Below, piece by piece: positions 55,801-62,984 of a DNA stretch of 64,000 nucleotides. Below the pieces are notes generated by a model. The model made no database searches, had not been told where the DNA came from, and was given only the letters and a program-made list of their open reading frames with translations. This stretch comes from Flavobacterium silvaticum (GTDB lineage: Bacteria > Bacteroidota > Bacteroidia > Flavobacteriales > Flavobacteriaceae): positions 434,001-498,000 of the forward strand of contig NZ_JAAMPU010000107.1 of the NCBI RefSeq assembly GCF_012911565.1, read 5' to 3'. Each line of letters opens with the position of its first letter. Within the stretch, counting starts at the first letter, position 1. The translations under genes were made by a program, and so were the position numbers.

Positions 55801-56949
55801 ACCATTACGCGTACATGGACTTTCACCGATGCGTGCAACAATACGACCACAGCCACACAAATCATCAGCGTACAGGACAATCAGGCACCTGAGTTTGCGG
55901 TCGATATGGTTGGTGAAATAACCGTGAATTGCGGCGAAGTTCCTGTAGCTCCTCAATACACAGCAACGGATGCCTGTAACAACACGGTGATCGCCGCTGT
56001 CCTTACAGAAACGTCAGTCCCTGGAACCTGTCCGGAAGTCCAGACCATCACAAGGACATGGACGGCTAGTGATGCATGCAACAACAGCCAGTCGATATCA
56101 CAGATTATTCACGTAATGGATTTGAACGGCCCTGTTTTGGATTCTCCTTTGGATTCGGTTGTCAATGTGACATGTGATGCGATTCCGGCTGTTCCTGAGC
56201 TGACGTTCAGCGATGCCTGTTCAGAAGTTGGTGCAGCGTTGTTCAGCGAGACATCTACTGATCCGGTTTCGGGAAGTTATACCATCACAAGGACATGGAC
56301 GGCTACCGATAGCTGTAACAATTCAAGCATCTATACCCAGATCATCAACGTAACACCGTTGACCATATCTGTCCCAGCATCGGCTTACGCAGCTTGTAAT
56401 GACGATACGAGCCTTATTCTCGACCTTACCGCATCGTTACCAGAAAATACTCCTGCGGGCGGAACTTTTGTCGATGTCGACAATACCGGTGCAGTCCAGG
56501 GAAGTTCTTTTGTACCAAACGGACTTAACGTAGGGGATTATCATGTAGATTATGTGACAGGAGATCAATCCTGCCCTTCGTCAATTGTCAGGATTACCGT
56601 ATCTGTTGATGATGATTGCCAGGTACTCGATGAATGTGAGCCGGTCGTACACAATGCTTTCAGCCCGAACGGAGATGGGAAGAATGATATCTTCGTAATC
56701 GAAAGTTTCGACAACCTTGATTGTATTATCGATAACAATGTTGAAATTTACAATCGTTGGGGCGTGCTTGTCTTCGAAATGAACAAGTATGACAATAATA
56801 CGCGTGCGTTCCGCGGATACAGCGATGGACGTGCGACCGTGAAGAAAGGTGACGAATTGCCAGCCGGAACGTACTTCTATATCATCAAGTACACCAAGGC
56901 CGACGGCACGAATACGACCAAAGACGGTTATTTATATTTATCACGATAA
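49828..56949 (+). CDS. Giant surface adhesin with 15 cysteine-rich repeats and T9SS type B sorting domain
   Basis: 2373 residues. Signal peptide to about residue 30 (SGMLNAQ). Residues 30-520 form a large beta-rich N-terminal region. A DUF11-like domain (EPGQELEFKIKVRNRGTEPLNNA) is at about 545-640, followed by two Ig-like segments with paired cysteines (about 680-965). From 968 to about 2172 come 15 HYR-like repeats of 75-86 residues, each with four conserved cysteines in the order L(T/S)C, TDxC, G(T/S)C, TDxC, and each ending (I/F)(N/T/V)(D/H)D. Units 4-7 are exactly 240 nt apart. The end is FSPNGDGKNDIFVIE plus YNRWGVLVFE, the gliding-motility-associated/type B sorting domain. It is exported through the type IX system and displayed on the cell surface, probably for attachment or SprB-like gliding. 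Confidence 0.92.
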   Translation: MHKLYASRKFRSAFALSLLSILLSGMLNAQVVKPFVQRSSQYTPEKKIYNIKGDFTMLGNTNLSLQNYGNQTQNGNNVMQYVDVDAANLNGLGGIPTFNSSSATLTLSTENGAIPECSNIIYAGLYWTGRAATGAPSDLQFSVTKEIVTGSTPFSNNYPALGHGEAVTATSYNLSVSRTGTANNYSPRYTFSGGGNLYQFNFTNAATNMVSVSVNGGTAVFLPATVSTVGFVKTATLTTPYSFTNAGLTITINQLIRDSRTDRSVVETQQTSKVNLTVSGTTTNTTSYTKNFDKRKLQFRGPGATEYTEITANNNDIYYPVDSNDFMYSAYAEVTDYVKLHGLGEYFAADMALVEGNGGGTGYYGGWGLVVVYENTKMKYRDVTLFDGYAYVIGGTASNELPISGFNTVQSGQVGIKLGIIAGEGDRDITGDYLQIKRNSDGVFQDLNHTANTPDNFFNSSIQVPGTRNPNFLNNTGIDLDMFTVPNPNNSVIANNQNSTTFRYGSIQDTYIIFALAMAVDAYIPEIEGELSAVSINGSPAGSGPYTAEPGQELEFKIKVRNRGTEPLNNAKLIVPIPFNTDYVTGSALNSILFTPLPAPNSLTFDPALGSNGSLVWDIGSLPLPANPDVVLGELTFKLKVTEDCTLLQQTCDNMIQVNGSVSATGSITGISVNNLNLILGYNPNGNCQGNALPAPLKINVDAIDYVNANCQGVPAPVAFTFCTPNATIPITEVSGSFPPGSTFYNEFPVTAESIQYTINNPFPATPGTTTYYAVPPQTAQGCFFAFTITVNSVTETPVAGPGMTYCVGSVASPLTATATNPAHTLYYFSSINGTPQLSITPSTAVAGTFTYYVAEGNSFDCYGPKVEITVTVVPGITITAPANVPFEGCGTDAITGLAYSETPVAITVSQFIAAGGSVSDAELADGEVILYSDVRSGNCPILVTRTFSIDGACGQQSVTQQITIQDLTPPVISTLPAPSVTDGCTGTPDFTTPTASDNCEGLVTLTFADETVHNGCATTITRTWTALDLCGNPATASQSITFNDNTPPVFEVLPEPSTIGCGETPSFETAVATDSCSPNVTLSFVDSQAPGTCPGSIVYTRTWTALDVCQNTSTAQQIITSIDDVPPVITTQAQDLFLECNGEDTTEQIQTWLSQNGGAIATDACSDITWTNDFDTTPTSCSDAVTIIFVATDSCGNQSYSEAHLQINDNLPPVLPQIPGNLDLTCDDAIPAAQPLTATDACVGAITATPAETETPGACQGSRIITRTWTFTDSCENTVSASQTITINDTTAPALPQIPGNLILSCGDTVPSAQPITATDACSGDITATPVETETPGTCEGSRVITRTWTFTDACENTVSASQTITINDTTPPVLPEVPASIILSCGDSIPAAQPLTATDACSGDITATPTETETAGTCPGTSIIARTWTFTDACDNTVSATQTITINDTTPPVLPEIPGSVNLSCAADVPQNVTLTATDECSGETISATGVDVTTAGSCANSFTTIRTWTFTDSCNNTISASQTINVNDTIAPVFTFVPENTTAECGDEPVFGTPVVTDNCIGEVTLTYADETVAGSCVGSSVITRTWTATDVCNNQSTASQSITFTDTVAPVITTQASNLNVNCSTAADALQAWLDSNGGAAATDSCSAVTWTNTYNGQTGSCGTAVEVIFTATDACQNQTTTTASFTITDTEAPVAPQAPENITLSCAGNVPAPLTLIAIDACSGEIAATSTDTVVTGECVNNFVINRTWTFTDDCDNSVSITQTIIVNDTEMPVVPEAPADVTVSCTSLVPVGPVLTAVDGCANEQIEATPFDVVTPGSCPNSYTILRTWSFSDTCKNAVSIHQTITVNDNEAPVFATEIPSDVTLNCEDIPSAPIIMATDNCNTTEFAATLTETTATGTCAGNYTLTRTWTATDACNNTATATQVITVHDVTGPVATDVPADITLECGDTVPTGTPLSATDTCSGATVTANPVDSIAAGSCVNSYTITRTWTFTDACNNTTTATQIISVQDNQAPEFAVDMVGEITVNCGEVPVAPQYTATDACNNTVIAAVLTETSVPGTCPEVQTITRTWTASDACNNSQSISQIIHVMDLNGPVLDSPLDSVVNVTCDAIPAVPELTFSDACSEVGAALFSETSTDPVSGSYTITRTWTATDSCNNSSIYTQIINVTPLTISVPASAYAACNDDTSLILDLTASLPENTPAGGTFVDVDNTGAVQGSSFVPNGLNVGDYHVDYVTGDQSCPSSIVRITVSVDDDCQVLDECEPVVHNAFSPNGDGKNDIFVIESFDNLDCIIDNNVEIYNRWGVLVFEMNKYDNNTRAFRGYSDGRATVKKGDELPAGTYFYIIKYTKADGTNTTKDGYLYLSR
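52732..56346 (+). repeat. Coding tandem repeats of the adhesin (15 units)
   Basis: Unit starts are near 52732, 52963, 53200, 53458, 53698, 53938, 54178, 54421, 54658, 54910, 55150, 55393, 55636, 55879 and 56122. Units 4, 5 and 6 are also very similar at DNA level, implying recent duplication or gene conversion. Units 3 and 9 share an unusual variant containing W-L-x-x-N-G-G-A. Confidence 0.9.
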
Positions 56950-56981
56950 CAAAGCCCCAATCCAGGAAATATCTATAGCGC

Positions 56982-57893
56982 ATGAAAACAAAGGTTATCT
57001 ATTTCGCACTGCTTCTCCTTCCGCTGCTATCAAGGGCACAGCAGGATGCGCAGTACACCCAGTACATGTATAACACCATCAATATCAACCCGGCCTATGC
57101 AGGTTCAAGAGGTGCGCTGAGTCTTTTCGGATTGCACAGGACGCAATGGGTCGGACTTGACGGAGCGCCGGTGACCAACTCCTTTTCGGTCAATACGCCA
57201 ATCAACAATAGTAATTTGGGTGTCGGGCTTTCATTTGTGAACGACAGGATCGGTCCGACCAAAGAAAATCTGATTTCGGCAGATATATCGTACACCATCC
57301 ACACTTCGGAACGTTATAAGCTATCATTCGGGATTAAGGCATCTGCGAATTTATTCAGCCTTGACCGTGACAAACTCAATCCGGAAAACCAAGATGATCC
57401 GAGCCTGTATGGATTTACAAATAAATTCTCGCCTGGGGTCGGAGCCGGGGTTTATTTCCATTCCGATAAAATGTACGTAGGTTTGTCTGTCCCGAATTTC
57501 ATCCAGGATTACGCTTATGACGACAATGACGTGGTCGTGAACAAAGAAAAAATGAACTTTTACCTCATTGGCGGTTATGTGTTCGATCTGAGCCCGAGCC
57601 TCAAATTCAAGCCGGCCGTTCTGGGTAAAGCTGTTGCCGGAGCACCGGTACAACTTGATGTTTCCGCTAACTTTATGTTCAATGAAAAATTCGTCCTTGG
57701 GGCTGCTTACCGTTGGGATGCCGCATGGAGTGCGATGGCCGGTTTCCAGATCACTAACGGATTGTACCTCGGTTATGCCTACGACATGGAAACGACACGG
57801 CTCAGGAATTACAATTCAGGATCTCATGAGATTTTCCTCAGATACGAATTCCTCAATAATTTCAACCGCATCACATCGCCCCGATTCTTTTAA
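56982..57893 (+). CDS. PorP/SprF-family type IX secretion outer-membrane protein
   Basis: 303 residues with a signal peptide (LLPLLSRAQQ). The family start is DAQYTQYMYNTININPAYAG, followed by a predicted 14-strand barrel. SprF is needed for secretion and surface placement of SprB in Flavobacterium johnsoniae. By position, this one would serve the giant adhesin encoded 32 bases upstream. The C-terminal strand is HEIFLRYEF. Confidence 0.92.
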   Translation: MKTKVIYFALLLLPLLSRAQQDAQYTQYMYNTININPAYAGSRGALSLFGLHRTQWVGLDGAPVTNSFSVNTPINNSNLGVGLSFVNDRIGPTKENLISADISYTIHTSERYKLSFGIKASANLFSLDRDKLNPENQDDPSLYGFTNKFSPGVGAGVYFHSDKMYVGLSVPNFIQDYAYDDNDVVVNKEKMNFYLIGGYVFDLSPSLKFKPAVLGKAVAGAPVQLDVSANFMFNEKFVLGAAYRWDAAWSAMAGFQITNGLYLGYAYDMETTRLRNYNSGSHEIFLRYEFLNNFNRITSPRFF

Positions 57894-57905
57894 TATCCGG
57901 ACCAC

Positions 57906-59849
57906 ATGAAAAAAACAGTACTCAGTTTTCTTTTTGCACTTACGGCTTCGGCGACTTTTGCTCAGGCGCCGGGACAGAACAAGGCAGATAAACAATACAC
58001 CAAATACGCTTACATAGATGCGACCGAAACGTACGAACGCATCGTGGAGAAAGGCTATAAATCTCCCGAAGTATTGACCAAACTGGCCAATTCGTATTAC
58101 TTCAATTCCCAATTCGACAAAGCCGCCAAATGGTATGGGGAATTGTTCGCGATGACGAATGATGTGGAAGCCGAAGTCTATTATCGTTACGCCCAATCAC
58201 TCAAAGCTACCGGAAATTACGCCAAGTCAAACGACATGATGAATGCGTTCACGGCTAAAACCCAGGAAGATCTGCGCGGTAAGAATTACACCGAGCACAA
58301 GGATTACATGGAAATCATCAAGGCAAATTCAGGGCGGTATGAGATTGGAGATGCCGGAATCAATACTGAATATTCAGATTACGGAAGCCATGTTTATAAC
58401 GGAAAACTGTATTTCACATCGGCCCGCGATACCGGCAACTTCGTCAAGCGTGTCCACAAATGGTCGAACCAGTATTTTACCAATGTGTGGTCTGCGGAAG
58501 TTACAGCCGATTCTGTCGGGACACCTAAACGTTTTGCCCGAAGCATCAATACCCGTTTCCATGAAGCCACGCCCGTTTTCACCAAAGACGGCAATACGAT
58601 GTATTTTACCCGCAACGATTTCACCGATGGAAAAAAAGGCAAAAGCAAGGACAGAATCACGCTGATAAAAATTTACAAAGCGACCAAAGTGGTCAAGGAC
58701 AGCGTAGAAACGTGGGAGAATATCACGGAACTTCCGTTTGACAGCAAAGATTATACAGTGGCACATCCGGCTTTGAGCGCTGATGGAAAATGGCTGTATT
58801 TCGCTTCTGATATGCCCGGAGGATTTGGCCAGTCAGATTTATATAAAGTCTCGATCAGTGCCGATGGAACTTTCGGGACACCGGTAAATCTTGGAAAAGG
58901 AATCAATACGGAAGGCAAGGAAACATTCCCGTTCGCGACAGATGAAAACGAACTGTATTTTTCATCGGACGGCTATCCCGGAGTCGGCGGCCTCGATATT
59001 TACATGGCTAAAATCAAGGACGATGGAACTTTCGACGAACCCATAAACGTTGGCGAACCCGCGAATTCCAAGTTCGACGACTTTGCGTATTTCATCGATA
59101 CCAAAACCCGGAAAGGCTTTTTGACTTCTAACCGCGAAGGTGGAAAAGGCCTCGACGATATCTACAAATTCCTTGAGACACGCAAACTTACCTGTGAACA
59201 GGAATTGTCCGGAATCGTGACCGACAAGGACACAGGCGAACCGATTGCAGGCGCGAAAGTGACGTTGTTCGACGATAAGTTCAATAAGATTTCAGAAGTC
59301 ACTTCGGATGACAAAGGCTTCTATGATTTCGGCAAAGTCGAATGCGGAAAAGCCTATTATTTACGTGGCGAAAAAGACGGATACGAAACCAACGAACAAC
59401 GCATCGAGATTCCAAAAACCACCGGAAAGACAGATCTTCCGATACAGCTGGAGAAGAAAGTCAAACCGATTCCTGTGGGCGGCGATCTGGCCAAGACATT
59501 CGGCATCAAGGAAATTTACTTTGACTTCGACAAATCCAATATCCGTCAGGATGCAGCCGTCGAGCTTGCCAAAATCCTTGACGTTATGGAACAATATCCA
59601 ACAATGAAAGTCGATATCCGTTCCCATACGGACAGTCGTGGTTCCAAAGCATACAACGAAAAATTATCGGACCGTCGCGCGAACTCGACACGCGAATGGC
59701 TCATATCAAAAGGCATTTCTGCCGACCGTTTGACAAGCAAAGGCTATGGCGAGAACCAACTCGTGAACCAATGCTCGGACGGCGTGAAATGTACCGAAGA
59801 CGAACACCAGATGAACAGACGTAGCGAGTTTATCATTATGGGAATGTAA
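57906..59849 (+). CDS. OmpA-family protein with TPR, PD40 and carboxypeptidase-regulatory-like domains
   Basis: 647 residues. Signal peptide 1-20 (TASATFAQ). Tetratricopeptide-like repeats at about 40-115. WD40-like PD40 beta-propeller repeats at about 150-420 (LYFTSARDTGN, WLYFASDMPGGFG, ELYFSSDGYPGVGG). A carboxypeptidase-regulatory-like domain at about 432-515 (GIVTDKDTGEPIAGAKV). The peptidoglycan-binding OmpA domain at about 535-647 (IYFDFDKSNIR, NEKLSDRRANST, NRRSEFI). It resembles PorE and the OmpA-like gene found after SprF, and would tie the adhesin complex to peptidoglycan. A strong terminator ends the operon. Confidence 0.92.
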   Translation: MKKTVLSFLFALTASATFAQAPGQNKADKQYTKYAYIDATETYERIVEKGYKSPEVLTKLANSYYFNSQFDKAAKWYGELFAMTNDVEAEVYYRYAQSLKATGNYAKSNDMMNAFTAKTQEDLRGKNYTEHKDYMEIIKANSGRYEIGDAGINTEYSDYGSHVYNGKLYFTSARDTGNFVKRVHKWSNQYFTNVWSAEVTADSVGTPKRFARSINTRFHEATPVFTKDGNTMYFTRNDFTDGKKGKSKDRITLIKIYKATKVVKDSVETWENITELPFDSKDYTVAHPALSADGKWLYFASDMPGGFGQSDLYKVSISADGTFGTPVNLGKGINTEGKETFPFATDENELYFSSDGYPGVGGLDIYMAKIKDDGTFDEPINVGEPANSKFDDFAYFIDTKTRKGFLTSNREGGKGLDDIYKFLETRKLTCEQELSGIVTDKDTGEPIAGAKVTLFDDKFNKISEVTSDDKGFYDFGKVECGKAYYLRGEKDGYETNEQRIEIPKTTGKTDLPIQLEKKVKPIPVGGDLAKTFGIKEIYFDFDKSNIRQDAAVELAKILDVMEQYPTMKVDIRSHTDSRGSKAYNEKLSDRRANSTREWLISKGISADRLTSKGYGENQLVNQCSDGVKCTEDEHQMNRRSEFIIMGM

Positions 59850-59874
59850 TCGACCGATGAATCGATGACTGCGT

Positions 59875-59905
59875 AAAAGCCGGGACAACTGTTCCGGCTT
59901 TTTTC
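59875..59905 (+). terminator. Terminator of the adhesin operon
   Basis: A 9-bp stem AAAAGCCGG/CCGGCTTTT with a 10-base loop, followed by further Ts, 26 bases after the OmpA-family stop. Confidence 0.9.
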
Positions 59906-59939
59906 ATGGCAAACAGGTTGGATATGCCTGAAGAATTTT

Positions 59940-60028
59940 TGTTGTAAAATTTCTGTTGTAAAAAAATTACAACAAAAAAAATACAACACGATTTGTTGCA
60001 AAATCTCCGTTCAAAAATTTTTACAACA
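59940..60028. repeat. Array of six TGTTGTAA-type motifs in both orientations
   Basis: Motif starts are 59940, 59954, 59967, 59981, 59994 and 60021, giving spacings 14, 13, 14, 13 and 27. Sites 1, 2 and 5 are direct (TGTTGTAA, TGTTGTAA, TGTTGCAA). Sites 3, 4 and 6 are inverted (TTACAACA, ATACAACA, TTACAACA). A degenerate direct site falls near 60008. Sites 1-4 can fold as one hairpin with a loop of five As. It lies in the 310-bp gap between the convergent OmpA-family and DoxX genes. Confidence 0.8.
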
Positions 60029-60159
60029 GCAAAGAAGAAACGACAAGGAAAAGAAGAAAAATGGTTTGCAAGCCTGTAAAATAACCTGAGTTCGATGGAA
60101 ATCCATAAAAATGCGAATCCAATCCGATTCCGCACGCTAAAGTCAAACGTTATGGTCTT

Positions 60160-60576
60160 TCATCGCATCTTCCGCCATGATTGCCAAGCGCCTGTGCTCC
60201 ATAAGGCCCAGGCGACCAGAACGGGCTGGAAAAACAGCCGCATCAATCGCTTCTTATCGGAATCAAGGCCGAATGCATCTGTGTGGTTCAGGTATTGAGC
60301 AATGTTTCCGGGAAAAACCAGCACGAAAAAAATGGCGGCAATCCAACCGATTCGGGTACGGTATTTTTTGGCGAAGATAAGCGACAACCCAAACGCAATT
60401 TCGACGATTCCGGAAAGGACGACCGTCACATCTTTATCAAGCGGAACCCAATTGGGAACCTGTGCCTGGAATTCATCACGGACAAAGGTAAGGTGCCCGA
60501 TTCCTGCCCCAAACAACGCCAGGCCAAGAAGAATCCTGAAAACATTTTGGGTCGACGTGGTTTGTCTAATCTCCAT
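60160..60576 (-). CDS. DoxX-family membrane protein
   Basis: 138 residues, four membrane segments. The opening helix FRILLGLALFGAGIGHLTFVR and the later AQYLNHTDAFGLDSDKKRLMRLFFQP resemble small DoxX/DoxD-like inner-membrane proteins, whose roles vary and are mostly unknown. The ATG at 60576 is chosen; a frame open to 60651 would overlap the kinase gene. It begins four bases after the kinase stop. Confidence 0.82.
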   Translation of the reverse strand: MEIRQTTSTQNVFRILLGLALFGAGIGHLTFVRDEFQAQVPNWVPLDKDVTVVLSGIVEIAFGLSLIFAKKYRTRIGWIAAIFFVLVFPGNIAQYLNHTDAFGLDSDKKRLMRLFFQPVLVAWALWSTGAWQSWRKMR

Positions 60577-60580
60577 ATTT

Positions 60581-61465
60581 CTATTTTTCAGGGATATAAA
60601 TATCGAAACGTGCGCCATGGTTGTGTTCGCCCCAGGCTTTGATATGCCCATTGTGGTTCTCGACGATTTTTTTGACTATGGCAAGCCCCACACCTGTCCC
60701 AATTTGAACCTGACGTGTTCCAAGTCGTTGAAAGAGTTCGAAAATCTTGTCGCTGTATTTGCTGTCGAACCCGATTCCGTTATCTGAAACAGAAATCACA
60801 TGGTAATTCAAGCTGCTTTCGAGTTTTTCGTTATTGAAATCAGAACTGAAACCAAATTGGTAACTGACAGTAATTTTCGGGACGACATCTATACGCGAAA
60901 ATTTAAGCGAATTTGACATCAGGTTGTATAATAACTGACGGAACTGGAACGGGATTACATTTAACTGAACATCTTTTGCCAACTCCATGACAGCTTGTTT
61001 GGAACTGATTTCATCTGCCAGATCAGAAGTTACGTCGTCAAAAAGCACCTTCAAAGTCGTGCTTTCAAATACGGAAATTGTGGTTGTAGCTCTCGAATAA
61101 TTGAGCAGATCGCGTATCAATTGGCTCATACGGCCTGAGGCACGTTCGATTTTATTAAGGTACTCCTGCCCTTTTTCACTCAACCTTTCCGCTTCTTTTT
61201 CACTTAGCCAGGAAGTAAACGTCTGTATCTTGCGAAGCGGCTCCTGCAAGTCGTGGCTTGAAATATAGGTGAACGCCTGAAGTTCATTGTTCATTTTTTC
61301 GAGGACGATATTTTGCTCGGCGATTTCCTGCGTCTGGTCAAGAAGGCTTTGATCCATGCGGATTTTATTGTCGTTCAGGTTCTGATTCGCCTTTCGGATT
61401 TCCAGCAAATGCATCACCTGAGTGGCAAGAATCTGAAGACCATGAAGTTGGCTTTCGGAAAGCAT
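60581..61465 (-). CDS. Histidine kinase module of a frameshifted GAF-kinase gene
   Basis: 294 residues. Starts at MLSESQLHGLQILATQVMHLLEI, which in relatives is the end of a GAF domain and not an N-terminus. A coiled coil at about 20-65 is followed by the phospho-acceptor helix ISSHDLQEPLRKIQTF and the ATPase domain (NLMSNSLKFSR, DNGIGFDSKYSD, GTGVGLAIVKKIV). The upstream GAF part is in another frame (61480-61875). Translation could restart at the ATG at 61465, but the two halves look like one former gene. Confidence 0.85.
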   Translation of the reverse strand: MLSESQLHGLQILATQVMHLLEIRKANQNLNDNKIRMDQSLLDQTQEIAEQNIVLEKMNNELQAFTYISSHDLQEPLRKIQTFTSWLSEKEAERLSEKGQEYLNKIERASGRMSQLIRDLLNYSRATTTISVFESTTLKVLFDDVTSDLADEISSKQAVMELAKDVQLNVIPFQFRQLLYNLMSNSLKFSRIDVVPKITVSYQFGFSSDFNNEKLESSLNYHVISVSDNGIGFDSKYSDKIFELFQRLGTRQVQIGTGVGLAIVKKIVENHNGHIKAWGEHNHGARFDIYIPEK

Positions 61466-61479
61466 TCTTGGTTTTTTGT

Positions 61480-61875
61480 CTATGACACAGCGCTTCCGAG
61501 GCCAAAACCACTTTCCGTAACCAATGGAATTCCCGCATAAAACACAATGCCGAATTCACCGGTTACCAGAGGATTGTCTTTGAAACGATCATGGAGACGC
61601 GCATCCGGCACTACAAAAGGTTCATACGGGGTTTCTATGGCATGGGAACAGAATGAATATTCTCGCGGAGTCTGGGAATCATCAAGACCGACTTTCGATT
61701 TAAACCACTGCCTGTCGGCATCTACAAAACTGACAAGTGCAACTGGAGTCTGGCAAATGATGGAAGCCAAACGGGTAATGTCGTCATACTCTTTTTCAGT
61801 AAGGGAATCAAGGATATTGTAACCGCGAAGTTCGTCCACGCGTTGTTCATCATCCGGAAATTGAGTGAAATCCAT
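61480..61875 (-). pseudogene. GAF-domain part of the same gene, ended early by a frameshift
   Basis: 131 residues. It is a GAF sensor domain of the phytochrome/diguanylate-cyclase type: FPDDEQRVDELRGYNILDS, VALVSFVDADRQWFKS, SFCSHAI and FYAGIPLVTESGFGLGS. After GFGLGS the frame reads AVS and stops. One frame away the sequence continues CVIDKKPRMLSESQ, the normal continuation. One base is missing near 61490. It could be a sequencing error, a real mutation or, less likely, a recoding site. Confidence 0.8.
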
Positions 61876-62048
61876 TTTAAAAAATAACTACAAGTTAAAA
61901 AAAGGTGTGCAAATAATAAAGTGCCCCGCAATTGTTTTTTTTGGATTTTTGGGCTTATTTTAGCCGGCTTTTCCTATTGGAAATCACACGGCCCAGCTGT
62001 CGGAAGCCGCCAAATAAATAATAACCAATTTCAATAAACAATAATCCC

Positions 62049-62777
62049 GTGAGATTAGAAGATTTTGAAAACGAAGACGAGCGCGTAATCCGCGACCGCA
62101 TGAAGCAAAAAACCTGGAACGAGATCCGGTCCAACGATTCGTGGGCGATTTTTAAGATCATGGCTGAGTTCGTCAACGGATTCGAGACCATGGGTCGAAT
62201 TGGGCCTTGCGTTTCTATCTTCGGTTCGGCGCGCACAAAGCCAGATCATAAACATTATCTGCTTACCGAGAAAATCGCCTACAGCATATCCAAAGCGGGT
62301 TACGGCGTGATTACAGGCGGCGGGCCTGGAATTATGGAGGCTGGGAACAAAGGGGCGCATGCTGGCGGCGGAACATCTGTGGGCCTCAACATAGAATTGC
62401 CGTTCGAGCAACATTTCAACCCGTATATCGACAGCGACAAAAACCTCAACTTTGATTACTTTTTTGTACGAAAAGTCATGTTCGTGAAATATTCCCAGGG
62501 ATTTGTGGTGATGCCCGGCGGATTCGGGACACTCGATGAAATGTTCGAGGCGATTACACTCATACAGACCAAAAAAGTGGCGAAATTCCCTGTAATATTG
62601 GTTGATCGCGAATTTTGGAGTGGCTTGTTCGACTGGGTCAAGGCGACTTTGGTTGAAAAATACCAGACGGTTTCTCCCGGTGATCTGGATTTGATCCGAA
62701 TGGTAGACACGGAAGAAGAAGTGGTTCAGGTGTTGGATAATTTCTATAAGAAATATACACTGAGTCCGAATTTTTAA
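62049..62777 (+). CDS. LOG-family (TIGR00730) Rossmann-fold protein
   Basis: 242 residues. The family includes cytokinin-activating phosphoribohydrolases and proteins once called lysine decarboxylases. The signatures GGGPGIMEAGNKGA and MPGGFGTLDEM are both present, in a nucleotide-monophosphate-binding fold starting VSIFGSARTKP. The first 45 residues extend beyond the short-form LOG proteins. It starts at GTG 62049. A weak A/T-rich hairpin plus T run at 62800-62819 may end it. Confidence 0.9.
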   Translation: MRLEDFENEDERVIRDRMKQKTWNEIRSNDSWAIFKIMAEFVNGFETMGRIGPCVSIFGSARTKPDHKHYLLTEKIAYSISKAGYGVITGGGPGIMEAGNKGAHAGGGTSVGLNIELPFEQHFNPYIDSDKNLNFDYFFVRKVMFVKYSQGFVVMPGGFGTLDEMFEAITLIQTKKVAKFPVILVDREFWSGLFDWVKATLVEKYQTVSPGDLDLIRMVDTEEEVVQVLDNFYKKYTLSPNF

Positions 62778-62940
62778 GTTAACGGTTACAGTTAAGTATA
62801 GAATTAATTCTCTTTTTTTCTTTTTTAGATCTTTACTACTGAATTTACCATCTCGGAAACTAAAGAACCTAATTAGACGTATTTAACATAGCTACTCAAA
62901 ACTGTTAACTGTTAACCGTTATCTGTTAACCACAACATTC
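62777..62940. repeat. GTTAAC-type inverted near-repeats flanking an intergenic spacer
   Basis: The left side has GTTAACGGTTACAGTTAAG directly after the LOG stop. The right side has CTGTTAACTGTTAACCGTTA near 62904-62923. They are reverse complements apart from a one-base insertion, and would bring the ends of the spacer together. AGAATTAATTCT plus Ts (62800-62819) is a possible terminator inside. Confidence 0.5.
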
Positions 62941-62984
62941 ACCAAATTCCTTCGTTATATCCTCGCTAAGAAATTGAATTACAC

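Noticed and set aside
51865..55956. Long antisense ORFs across the adhesin repeats (for example 53718-54218 and 55426-55956)
   Set aside because: They lie wholly opposite the conserved repeat coding sequence and simply mirror its periodic codon pattern.
59940..60028. CRISPR array
   Set aside because: The repeats are 8 nt in both orientations with spacers of about 5-6 nt, and no cas genes are nearby.
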